The notes under the pieces: generated by a model
Database searches by the model: none
What the model saw: the letters and a program-made list of their open reading frames with translations, nothing else
What the model was told of the DNA's origin: nothing
Translations under genes and position numbers: made by a program
From: Acidobacteriota bacterium
Lineage (GTDB): Bacteria > Acidobacteriota > Polarisedimenticolia > QHYA01
DNA length: 16,017 nt
Reading direction: 5' to 3'
Assembly: GCA_003223995.1 (NCBI GenBank)
Contig: QHYA01000199.1
Coordinates: forward strand, 1-16,017
Shown: piece after piece, positions 5,756 through 12,427 of the stretch
Layout: each line of letters begins with the position of its first letter
Position numbering within the stretch: the first letter of the stretch is position 1

Positions 5756-7505
5756 AGGGGGGGACGGATGGCCTGGGCCTGAAGGGAGAGAACCCTCTCT
5801 CCAGCGCCTGGGCCCACACCAGCGCGAGACGTCCCGGCCTCTCCGCGGCGACGAAGTCATGGCGGCCCGCTGCAAGAAAGCGGGGGCCGAGGTACGGCTG
5901 TCCGTCGAGCGTCCCGGACACAGGACCCTCCTTGGCGACCAGGCCGTAACGGGCGGGGACCGCGACCTCGAAAGTGACCTTTGGGGCTCGTCCGGGCGGA
6001 GGGACATCGAGCCGCTGGCCCGCGACGCGCAGCGGGCCTACCGAGATGTAGTTCTCCAGGATGAACCGGGAGGCGCGCGGCGGGAATCTCCTGACGCTGT
6101 CCACCGTGACGCATGTCCTCGTCGCGACGAGATCCTCGGGAATGCGATCGGGGATGACACCGCGGTCCAGTCCCTCGCGAGTCAGGCTTTCCATCACGTA
6201 GAAGAAGGGGCGTCGGCGGAAGACCGTCTCCCCCTTCCTGTCGAGGATGAAATCCTCCGGCTCCGTCAACCGAAGGACGGTCGAAAGGAGGCGCACTTCG
6301 CTGCCGGTGTGGTCCTCCCAGGGTGCGGATGTCAGGGGTAGCCAGCAGAGCATGAGCGCAGCCGGCCCCGCCAGTGCCGCCGGAAATCGCCCGCTCAGCC
6401 CGATTGCGGCAAGGCGCGGAGAAGCAGCAAGCGCGCCCGCGGCGAGCACGGCCACGAGTGGGTGGAGGGGAAGGAAATCCTGCTTGGTCACGACGGGCCA
6501 GAGGGTCATCAGCCAGAGGTAGTAGATCCCTGCGGTCGTCGCGACGAGCGCTCGCCGGGGGTCCTTTTCCTCCCGCTTCGCGCGCCCGAGAAACATTCGG
6601 ACCCCCGCAATCAGCAGCAGCAAGCCGGGCAGAAACAGCAGGCTCCTGGGCCTCAGCCAGGCGGACCCCTTCGACTGGACGTTGTGCATGAGGGTGCCAT
6701 AGAGAAAGGGGCCGAAGGCGCCGCGGAAGACGAAATACAGGGCCAATCCGGCAGGAACGAGGCAGGCCCCAAGCACGGCGAGCAGCAGGCAGGCCCCGAC
6801 CCGGCGCGGTGTGATCCTCTCCCGCATCCGGCGCGACAGGAGCGGCAGGATGAGGGCCGCTCCGCAGAGCGATGAGATCAGCATCACGCTCTTGAGCGAT
6901 GTTCCGACAGCGGCTCCGAGAAGGGCGCCTCCCGCGAGGGCGCGTCTGCCGCTCCATTCCCCGCCGAGCAGGACGACGAGAGACAGAAGCCAGAAGACCA
7001 CCCAGAGGTCGTCGGCGCGGAACTCGAGCGACTTGAAGAAGAAATCAGGCCAGACCGCGACCAACAGGGCGGCCCACGCTCCCGCCCGCGCGGTGTAGAG
7101 GCTCTTGCCGAGCGCGAAGGTGCTCCACAGGGCCGCGAGGTACCAGGGAAGCATCGTCAGGCGCGACAGGAACAGGATGTTCGGGGTCTCGCCGGCGGCC
7201 GCCACGAGCGGAGCGTGGAGCAGGTGGAAGAGGGGGGCGTGATTGTCGAACACGTCGCGATACGGAAGCAGCCCCTGCGTCCAGGCCCATGCTACGTGCA
7301 GGTGCTGGGATTCGTCGGAATCGAACCCATGGTGGAAGACGTAAACCACCCGGAGGCAGAGAGCGAGGGTGAAGAGGAGGCCCATCAGAGAGAGTTCGCC
7401 CCGTCTGAAGCGGCGGGGCTCCGCACATGGCCGGTCCTGAGATCCCGGGGGAGCCGGCACACCTCGCCCCAGCCCTGCAGCCTCGAGAGGATCTCCGAAG
7501 ATCAC
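5619..7505 (-). CDS. GT-C/PMT-like integral membrane glycosyltransferase
   Basis: This is a predicted polyprenyl-phosphate-sugar-dependent glycosyltransferase of the PMT/ArnT type, acting on the outer face of the cytoplasmic membrane; the acceptor is unknown. The start chosen is GTG 7505, which overlaps the ubiE stop as GTGA and leaves a basic N-terminus (RRFRRGE) before the first membrane segment. ATG 7385 would start inside that segment. The product is 628 residues. After TM1 (about 38-58) comes the typical acidic loop with FDSDESQHLH (61-70) and QGLLPYRDVFDNHAPLFH (77-94). About ten more hydrophobic segments follow, separated by basic loops, and then a soluble C-terminal region. The last 45 or so codons are antisense to the OTC remnant and look like low-complexity Pro/Ser/Arg sequence, so the natural end may be earlier. 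A run of seven G at 5757-5763 is a possible indel site. Confidence 0.8.
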   Translation of the reverse strand: MIFGDPLEAAGLGRGVPAPPGSQDRPCAEPRRFRRGELSLMGLLFTLALCLRVVYVFHHGFDSDESQHLHVAWAWTQGLLPYRDVFDNHAPLFHLLHAPLVAAAGETPNILFLSRLTMLPWYLAALWSTFALGKSLYTARAGAWAALLVAVWPDFFFKSLEFRADDLWVVFWLLSLVVLLGGEWSGRRALAGGALLGAAVGTSLKSVMLISSLCGAALILPLLSRRMRERITPRRVGACLLLAVLGACLVPAGLALYFVFRGAFGPFLYGTLMHNVQSKGSAWLRPRSLLFLPGLLLLIAGVRMFLGRAKREEKDPRRALVATTAGIYYLWLMTLWPVVTKQDFLPLHPLVAVLAAGALAASPRLAAIGLSGRFPAALAGPAALMLCWLPLTSAPWEDHTGSEVRLLSTVLRLTEPEDFILDRKGETVFRRRPFFYVMESLTREGLDRGVIPDRIPEDLVATRTCVTVDSVRRFPPRASRFILENYISVGPLRVAGQRLDVPPPGRAPKVTFEVAVPARYGLVAKEGPVSGTLDGQPYLGPRFLAAGRHDFVAAERPGRLALVWAQALERGFSPFRPRPSVPPFRPSGGSSERSEHVSDSPPAGRSPSGANRPPRRSLPPRGAPAGSA

Positions 7506-8224
7506 GAGGGGCGACGGCCGGTATGGACCGCTACGATACCGCCAGTCAGCGGCCTCCAGAGGACGTTCGAATAGCCCCGTTCTGACATCTGTCGAGCCAG
7601 GGCTTCGCCGGAAGGGAACTCTCCGATCGTCTTCGCCAGGTAGCCGTAAGAACCGCGGCGGCGGCTGATGAACTCCCCGATCCGAGGCAGCAGGTTGTTG
7701 AGATAGAGCCTGTAGAGGTCTCCCAGCACCCCGGCGGCAGGGGAAGAGAACTCCAGGATGCAGACCGCTCCTCCCGGGCGGAGGACGCGGCGGATCTCGT
7801 CCAGCCCCTCCTCCAGGCTCCGAAGGTTGCGCAGGCCGAAGCCGACGAGGACGTCTTCGAATGTCCCGTCGGGGAAAGGCAGGCGCAGAGCGTCGGCCAG
7901 CAGGCAACGGGCTCGGGGAGGGGTGCCCTGCGTCTGTCCGTTGGCTCGGGTCTGAAGGCCCGCGAACTTCCGTTCGGCTCGCGCCAGCATCTTCTCCGAG
8001 AAATCGCAGCAGACGACCCTCGCCCCGGCACGCATGGCCTCGACCGCCAGATCACCCGTTCCCCCGCAAAGATCGAGGACGAGGTCCCCCGGCGAAGAGG
8101 CCAGGCTCCGGACCGCTCTGCGTCGCCACGAACGGTCCAGCCCGGCGCTGAGAAGGTGGTTGAGGAGGTCGTAACGGTCGGAGATCGCCGAGAACATCTC
8201 GCGAACGGCGTCGGGATCCCTCAC
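7502..8224 (-). CDS. ubiE: UbiE/MenG-type quinone C-methyltransferase
   Basis: This SAM-dependent enzyme performs the C-methylation of demethylmenaquinone and/or the ubiquinone precursor, at the inner face of the membrane. From GTG 8224 the protein is 240 residues, close to the usual 230-250. The N-terminal family signature VREMFSAISDRYDLLNHLLS is present. It is followed by SAM motif I as LDLCGGTGD, motif II-like CCDFSEKML, DALRLPFPDGTFEDVLVGFGLRNL, and EIRRVLRPGG. A longer frame begins at a TTG (8263), but that lies upstream of the TATACT -10 at 8238-8233, so GTG 8224 is preferred. It has no SD; the predicted transcript starts only 1-2 nt before the GTG. The glycosyltransferase gene overlaps its stop. 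Which quinone is the substrate cannot be told from the sequence, although an anaerobe-like setting would favour menaquinone. Confidence 0.9.
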   Translation of the reverse strand: MRDPDAVREMFSAISDRYDLLNHLLSAGLDRSWRRRAVRSLASSPGDLVLDLCGGTGDLAVEAMRAGARVVCCDFSEKMLARAERKFAGLQTRANGQTQGTPPRARCLLADALRLPFPDGTFEDVLVGFGLRNLRSLEEGLDEIRRVLRPGGAVCILEFSSPAAGVLGDLYRLYLNNLLPRIGEFISRRRGSYGYLAKTIGEFPSGEALARQMSERGYSNVLWRPLTGGIVAVHTGRRPS

Positions 8225-8232
8225 GGGGTGGC

Positions 8233-8241
8233 AGTATAGCA
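8233..8241 (-). promoter_or_regulatory. Extended -10 promoter giving a near-leaderless ubiE mRNA
   Basis: On the - strand, TGCTATACT (8241 to 8233) is an extended -10 element, and only 8 nt separate it from GTG 8224. A start 7 nt downstream of the -10 would give a 5' leader of one or two bases. No SD sequence is possible, consistent with leaderless translation. The flanking GCTGCTATACT is identical to the 11-mer before the gene at 261. Confidence 0.5.
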
Positions 8242-8298
8242 GCCGATGGCTTGCCCGGGCCAAATGCCGCCTGACCGCGCACCGACCGCGCTAAGTGC

Positions 8299-8327
8299 TT
8301 GACAAAGAAGAGGGGTTGAAGTACAAA
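8299..8327 (+). promoter_or_regulatory. Sigma-70-type promoter of the rplM-rpsI operon
   Basis: A perfect -35 TTGACA (8299-8304) is followed after exactly 17 nt by TACAAA (8322-8327), which matches the -10 consensus at four of six positions. Transcription should begin near 8334, giving a leader of about 45 nt before rplM. That leader can form a small hairpin, TCGGG (8347-8351) with CCCGA (8358-8362). Confidence 0.75.
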
Positions 8328-8378
8328 GCTCCTTCGCAACTGCAGGTCGGGCGGAAACCCGAGAGGCGGAAGAGCGCA

Positions 8379-8810
8379 ATGCGGACCTACGTCCCTCGAA
8401 GGAAGGAGATCGTGCACGACTGGTGGGTCGTTGACGCCGAAGGGAAGACCCTCGGGCGGCTCGCCACTGAAGTGGCACGGCGGCTGACCGGAAAGGCCAA
8501 GCCCACTTACGTTCCCTTCCTGGATACCGGGGACCATGTGATCGTCCTCAACGCCTCGAAGGTCGTCCTCACGGGACGCAAGCTCCAGCAGAAATTCTAC
8601 CGACGGCACAGCGGCTACCCCGGAGGCTTGAAGGAAATCAGCGCGGGGAAGCTTCTACAGGTGAAGCCGGAGCGGCTGGTCGAGGAGGCTGTCTGGGGGA
8701 TGCTTCCCAAAGGGCCGCTGGGCCGGCAGATGTACCGCAAACTGAAGGTCTATGCCGGATCGGAGCATCCTCACGCCGCGCAGAAGCCCCGGGTTTTGAA
8801 TGCCACCTAG
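8379..8810 (+). CDS. rplM: 50S ribosomal protein L13
   Basis: L13 is an early-assembly protein of the large ribosomal subunit. The product is 143 residues, the usual length. It begins MRTYVPRRKEIVHDWWVVDAEGK, continues through the conserved GRLATEVARRLTGK and VIVLNASKVVLTGRK, and ends with the conserved GMLPKGPLGRQMYRKLKVYAGSEHPH. ATG 8379 is preferred over the in-frame ATG 8295 because the latter lies before the predicted transcription start, because GGAAGAG stands just upstream at 8368-8374, and because the protein then starts as other L13 do. It is the first gene of the housekeeping run, with rpsI next as in most bacteria. In E. coli, L13 represses its own operon through the leader; whether this short leader does so is unknown. 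Confidence 0.97.
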   Translation: MRTYVPRRKEIVHDWWVVDAEGKTLGRLATEVARRLTGKAKPTYVPFLDTGDHVIVLNASKVVLTGRKLQQKFYRRHSGYPGGLKEISAGKLLQVKPERLVEEAVWGMLPKGPLGRQMYRKLKVYAGSEHPHAAQKPRVLNAT

Positions 8811-8865
8811 GACGCGCCCTGGCTCTGACGCCTCTCCGCCGCCGGCCTTTTTCGAGTTCTTCCAT

Positions 8866-8979
8866 CAATAAATGAAGAAACAATAAATGAAGAAACGATT
8901 CGATGGCAAGCGTTGCCAACAACTTTGCCAGGAATTTTGGCAGCGCCCATCAACAAGAGGAGAAACGATTCGATGGCAA
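8866..8979 (+). promoter_or_regulatory. rpsI leader with duplicated start region and competing hairpins
   Basis: This leader is AT-rich against its surroundings. A 15-nt unit CAATAAATGAAGAAA occurs twice in tandem (8866-8880, 8881-8895). The 19-mer AGAAACGATTCGATGGCAA occurs at 8891-8909 and again at 8961-8979, where it spans the rpsI start codon. TGGCAA (8904-8909) pairs perfectly with TTGCCA (8913-8918), and TGCCA (8926-8930) with TGGCA (8938-8942). The same TTGCCA segments could pair with TGGCAA at 8974-8979, just inside rpsI. Small frames MKKQ-stop (8872-8886) and a 36-codon frame (8887-8997) run through it. A role in regulation is inferred from layout only. Confidence 0.5.
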
Positions 8980-9383
8980 CGCCCCAGTCCGCCCTGAAGC
9001 CTCAGTGGTACGGCACCGGCAGGAGAAAGTCTGCCGCGGCGCGGGTCTTCCTGCGCCCCGGTCCGGGCGTCGTCACGATCAACGGCCTGCGCATCGAGTC
9101 CTACTTTCCGAACCGGATGCTGCAGATGATCGTGCGCCAGCCGCTGGTCATCACCGAGACCCTGGGAAACTTCGACCTGCTGGTGAGCGTGAGCGGAGGC
9201 GGGCCCGCTGGCCAGGCAGGAGCGGCGAGGCTCGGCGTGGCGCGCGCACTCGTCGAGTACAACGGCGAGCTGAGGCCGAAGCTTCGGGCCGAGGGGCTTC
9301 TGACCCGCGACCCGAGAGCGAAGGAGAGGAAGAAGTACGGTCAGCCTGGAGCGCGCAAGCGTTTCCAGTTCTCCAAGCGCTGA
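8973..9383 (+). CDS. rpsI: 30S ribosomal protein S9
   Basis: S9 belongs to the small-subunit head and its C-terminal tail reaches the P-site tRNA. The 136-residue product has the expected marks: YGTGRRKSAAARVFLRPG near the start, VSGGGPAGQAGAARLGVARAL in the middle, and a conserved basic end, KKYGQPGARKRFQFSKR, finishing in the usual Lys-Arg. ATG 8973 has GAGGAG at 8957-8962. An upstream ATG at 8903, inside a copy of the same start-site sequence, is out of frame and would read across this gene in the wrong frame. The 162-nt gap after rplM is unusually structured (see the leader entry). The stop codon lies inside a small AGCGCT-GAG-AGCGCT hairpin (9376-9390) without a T-run. Confidence 0.97.
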   Translation: MATPQSALKPQWYGTGRRKSAAARVFLRPGPGVVTINGLRIESYFPNRMLQMIVRQPLVITETLGNFDLLVSVSGGGPAGQAGAARLGVARALVEYNGELRPKLRAEGLLTRDPRAKERKKYGQPGARKRFQFSKR

Positions 9384-9439
9384 GAGCGCTGGGTCCGGGC
9401 CTGGCAATCCTGCCGGAGCGACGGAGTGGGCGGTGATTC

Positions 9440-9448
9440 GGAGGTGAT
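9440..9448 (+). promoter_or_regulatory. Perfect nine-base Shine-Dalgarno for rpsB
   Basis: GGAGGTGAT is fully complementary to the ATCACCTCC end of bacterial 16S rRNA, and its GGAGG core ends 7 nt before the TTG at 9452. It settles the choice of this non-ATG start for S2. Confidence 0.85.
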
Positions 9449-9451
9449 TGT

Positions 9452-10348
9452 TTGGTCTCGATATCGATAAAGGAGCTGCTGGAAGCGGGCGTTCACTTCG
9501 GCCATCAGACGAACCGGTGGAACCCGAAGATGAAGAGCTACATTTTCGGCCAGCGCAACGGCATCTACATCATCGACCTGCAGAGGACACTGAAGAAGTT
9601 CCGCGCGGCCGCGAGCTTCGTCGTCGAGCAGGCCTCGCAGGGGAAGACGATCCTCTTCGTAGGGACGAAGAGGCAGGCGCAGGAGACGATCGCGGAGGAA
9701 GCGACCCGCTGCGGGATGACCTATGTCAACGCCCGCTGGCTGGGCGGCACTCTCACGAACTTCAACACGCTGCGCAAGAGCATCCAGAGGCTCGCCGAGC
9801 TGGAGGAGCTGACTTCCGACGAGAAGTCGAAGAACCAGACCAAGAAGGAGCTGGCACGCCTCGAGAAGGAGCGGACCCGCCTGGAGAAGGGGCTGTCCGG
9901 TATCAAGGGGATGACGTGCCTGCCCGACGCCCTGTTCGTGGTAGACCCGAAGAGGGAGCGGATAGCGGTCAACGAGGCCCGCAAGCTGGGTCTGTCGATC
10001 GTGGCCATCGTGGACACGAACTGTGATCCGGAGCCGATCGATCACGTGATCCCCGGCAACGACGACGCCATCCGTTCGATCAAGTTGTTCGCTTCCAGGA
10101 TCGCCGACTGCGTCATCGAGGGAGCGGCGCTGCACCAGGCGACGGTGAAGCACGAGGAAACCGATGCCTCCGTCCGGGCAGAGAAGGCCGCAGCCGGTCG
10201 CGGGAAGGGTGAGCAGGGCCGGAGAGCGGCGGCGGGGCGGTCGCGCGGAGGCCGGGGTGCCTCGCGGGAGACCCCCCGGCGCGTCGAAGGGGAGGCCGCG
10301 GCGGAGCCGGAGGCGGACGCGCCAAAGGCCCGGACGGCGGGCGAGTAG
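9452..10348 (+). CDS. rpsB: 30S ribosomal protein S2, TTG start, long C-terminal tail
   Basis: S2 joins late in 30S assembly and helps anchor bS1. Translation should begin at TTG 9452, directed by the perfect SD; the protein then starts with SIKELLEAGVHFGHQTNRWNPKM, the standard S2 N-terminus. Further signatures are YIFGQRNGIYIIDLQRT, GTKRQAQE, RWLGGTLTNF, PDALFVVDPKRE and DTNCDP.PIDHVIPGNDDAIRSI. The conserved domain ends near residue 232. About 65 further residues are low complexity, rich in Ala, Arg, Gly and Glu, first basic and then acidic, making the product 298 residues against about 240 in E. coli. tsf follows after a 126-nt gap, the usual neighbour. Confidence 0.97.
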   Translation: MVSISIKELLEAGVHFGHQTNRWNPKMKSYIFGQRNGIYIIDLQRTLKKFRAAASFVVEQASQGKTILFVGTKRQAQETIAEEATRCGMTYVNARWLGGTLTNFNTLRKSIQRLAELEELTSDEKSKNQTKKELARLEKERTRLEKGLSGIKGMTCLPDALFVVDPKRERIAVNEARKLGLSIVAIVDTNCDPEPIDHVIPGNDDAIRSIKLFASRIADCVIEGAALHQATVKHEETDASVRAEKAAAGRGKGEQGRRAAAGRSRGGRGASRETPRRVEGEAAAEPEADAPKARTAGE

Positions 10349-10474
10349 TCCGGCCCTCGAACAGCGGAAGTCAGTCGGCACCGGCCGCTCTTCCCGGCAG
10401 GCCCGTGGCTCGCTCGGCAGGCGGGCATCCCAGCAACGTCGGATCCAGGAGAAAACCCAGGAGAAATGGAAGAG

Positions 10475-11092
10475 ATGCCAATCAGCGCGTCCCAGGTGAA
10501 GGAGCTGAGGGAGAGAACCGGCGTCGGCATGATGGAGTGCAAGAGCGCTCTGGAGCAGGCGGGAGGGAGCCTCGTCGAAGCGGAGAAGATCCTCCGCAAG
10601 AAGGGGCTTGCCGCCGCGCAGAGGAAGGCCTCGAGGGCCACGACAGAGGGCTCCGTCGGAGCCTACATCCATGCGGGCGGAAAGATCGGCGTGCTCGTGG
10701 AGATGAACTGCGAGACCGACTTCGTCGCCAGGACTCCTCAGTTCCAGCAGCTCCTCAAGGACATCTCGATGCACATCGCGGCAGCGAACCCCAGGTTCGT
10801 CTCCCGCGAGGAAGTGACCTCCGACCTCATCGAGGCCGAGAGGGAGATCTACCGGGAGCAGGCGGCTGCTTCGGGCAAGCCCCCGCAGGTCGTCGAGAAG
10901 ATCGTCGACGGGAAGCTCGCCAAGTTCTACGAGGAGTTCTGCCTGCTAGAGCAGCCCTTCATCAAGGACCCGGAGATCACGATCGGCGAGCTGGTCTCCC
11001 AGCACGTCGCCAGGATCGGCGAGAACATCCGCATCAGGCGGTTCGTCCGCTTCCGGCTCGGCGATGGCCTCGAAAAACCCCCCTCCGAATGA
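10475..11092 (+). CDS. tsf: Translation elongation factor Ts (short form)
   Basis: EF-Ts releases GDP from EF-Tu in the cytosol. The protein is about 205 residues, the compact form found in many bacteria, against 283 in E. coli. The UBA-like N-terminus SASQVKELRERTGVGMMECKSAL is followed by LRKKGLAAAQRKASRATTEGSVG and the nucleotide-exchange core NCETDFVARTPQF. ATG 10475 is preferred because the protein then aligns with the family start and AGGAG (10459-10463) lies 11 nt upstream. The in-frame ATG at 10466 sits only 2 nt after that AGGAG and would add three residues. The 3' end overlaps pyrH by 29 nt in another frame. Confidence 0.96.
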   Translation: MPISASQVKELRERTGVGMMECKSALEQAGGSLVEAEKILRKKGLAAAQRKASRATTEGSVGAYIHAGGKIGVLVEMNCETDFVARTPQFQQLLKDISMHIAAANPRFVSREEVTSDLIEAEREIYREQAAASGKPPQVVEKIVDGKLAKFYEEFCLLEQPFIKDPEITIGELVSQHVARIGENIRIRRFVRFRLGDGLEKPPSE

Positions 11093-11867
11093 GCCAGTGA
11101 AGGCGGCCGGCCCCAGGCCGGCGTACCGGAGGATTCTCCTGAAGCTCTCGGGAGAGGCCCTCATGGGCGGCCGGGAGTTCGGCATCGCCCCGGAGATGGT
11201 CGTTCAGATCGCCTCCGAGGTCGCCGAGATCCATTCGATGGGGGTCCAGACCGCCCTGGTGATCGGAGGCGGCAATATCTTCCGCGGCCTGTCGGGCTCG
11301 GAGGGGGGCATGGACCGGGTCACGGCAGATCAGATGGGAATGCTGGCCACGCTGATCAACTCCCTGGCGATGCAGGACGCCCTCGAGCACGTGTCGGTGA
11401 CCACGCGCGTGCTGTCCGCCGTGGAGATCCGTGCGGTAGCCGAGCCGTTCATCCGCCGGAGGGCCATTCGCCATCTGGAGAAGGGGCGAGTGATAATATT
11501 GGCGGGCGGGACAGGGAATCCGTACTTCACCACCGATTCCGCCGCGGCTCTGCGAGCGATGGAGATCCGGGCGGAGGTGATCCTCAAGGGGACCCGCGTG
11601 GACGGGATCTACACCGCCGACCCCATCAGCAACCCGGCCGCCGTGAAGCTGCCGCGGCTGGGCTACCTGGAGGTCCTCGAGCGGGGGCTGAAGGTCATGG
11701 ACACCACGGCGATCACCCTGTGCATGGACAACAACCTGCCGATCGTCGTGTTCAACCTCTTCCCGCATGGCAACATCCGGCGCATCGTCACCGGGGAGAG
11801 CATCGGCTCCGTCGTGGAGGCCCGGAAATGTCCCGTCAGGTCATCGAGCAGGCCGAAAAGAAGATGA
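11064..11867 (+). CDS. pyrH: Uridylate (UMP) kinase
   Basis: The enzyme phosphorylates UMP to UDP as a cytosolic hexamer in pyrimidine nucleotide synthesis. Motifs are YRRILLKLSGEALMG, VIGGGNIFRG, DRVTADQMGMLAT.INSLAMQDAL, ILAGGTGNPYFTTDSAAALRA, LKGTRVDGIYTADP and the closing NLPIVVFNLFPHGNI. Start ATG 11064 lies inside tsf and has no obvious SD; a GTG at 11097 is an alternative that would remove eleven residues. The family usually ends soon after a GESIG-like stretch, but here the frame continues for a further Arg/Ser-rich segment (ending RSSSRPKRR) that overlaps the first 40 nt of frr. Confidence 0.96.
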   Translation: MASKNPPPNEPVKAAGPRPAYRRILLKLSGEALMGGREFGIAPEMVVQIASEVAEIHSMGVQTALVIGGGNIFRGLSGSEGGMDRVTADQMGMLATLINSLAMQDALEHVSVTTRVLSAVEIRAVAEPFIRRRAIRHLEKGRVIILAGGTGNPYFTTDSAAALRAMEIRAEVILKGTRVDGIYTADPISNPAAVKLPRLGYLEVLERGLKVMDTTAITLCMDNNLPIVVFNLFPHGNIRRIVTGESIGSVVEARKCPVRSSSRPKRR

Positions 11868-12385
11868 AGGCGACCCTGGAGGCCACACGCCACGACCTGG
11901 CCACGATTCGCACGGGGCGGGCTTCTCTCGCGTTGCTGGACGGCATAGAGGTGGAATGCTACGGAACGATGAGCCCGCTCAACCAGGTGGTCAAGCTGGG
12001 CATTCCGGAGCCGACGCTCATCACGGCCCAGCCCTTCGACCCTTCCATCATCCGGGCCGTCGAGACGGCGATCCGCAAGGCGGACCTGGGCCTGAACCCC
12101 TCCAACGACGGGAAGCTGATCCGGATCCCGATCCCCCCGCTCACCGAAGAGCGGCGCAAGCAGCTCGCGAAGAAGGCGAGCCACGCCGGCGAGGAGGGGC
12201 GCACGGCCGTCCGTCAGATCCGGCGCGAGGCGAACGAAGAGGCCAAGAGGATGGAGAAGGACAAGGCCATCTCCCAGGACGAGGCGCACCGGCTTCAGGA
12301 AGAGGTCCAGAAGCTGACCGACCGGTACATCGGCTCCATAGACGAGCTCGTCCGCAAGAAGGAAAAAGAGATCCTGGAGCTTTGA
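11828..12385 (+). CDS. frr: Ribosome recycling factor
   Basis: RRF works with EF-G to split the post-termination ribosome. The 185-residue product has the standard length and the family landmarks: IRTGRASLALLDGIEVECYG, PLNQVVKLGIPEP, ITAQPFDPSIIRAVETAI, GLNPSNDGKLIRIPIPPLTEERRKQL and a charged helical C-terminus. ATG 11828 is fixed by GGAGG at 11816-11820 with 7-nt spacing. It overlaps the 3' end of pyrH by 40 nt, so initiation must occur on mRNA still being read by pyrH ribosomes. In many genomes uppS, cdsA and dxr follow frr; here ispDF comes 42 nt downstream. Confidence 0.97.
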   Translation: MSRQVIEQAEKKMKATLEATRHDLATIRTGRASLALLDGIEVECYGTMSPLNQVVKLGIPEPTLITAQPFDPSIIRAVETAIRKADLGLNPSNDGKLIRIPIPPLTEERRKQLAKKASHAGEEGRTAVRQIRREANEEAKRMEKDKAISQDEAHRLQEEVQKLTDRYIGSIDELVRKKEKEILEL

Positions 12386-12427
12386 CCTGGATCAGGCGAT
12401 AAGCGCCCTCGCTCGCTCCGTTCCCCC

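Noticed and set aside
5784..5801. Rho-independent terminator between the convergent OTC remnant and glycosyltransferase
   Set aside because: A 7-bp stem with one G-U pair and an AACC loop is possible, but no T-run follows on either strand and it lies inside the glycosyltransferase frame.
8225..8263. Longer UbiE form from TTG 8263
   Set aside because: The codon is upstream of the TATACT -10 element and the extra 13 residues are not part of the family signature.
9376..9390. Terminator after rpsI
   Set aside because: AGCGCT-GAG-AGCGCT forms a short hairpin over the stop codon, but has no T-run and sits within a gene run likely to be co-transcribed.
8903..9436. 177-codon + strand frame starting at the upstream copy of the rpsI start sequence
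   Set aside because: It reads rpsI in the wrong frame, giving Arg/Gly/Ala-rich sequence; only its start region is of interest, as part of the leader.
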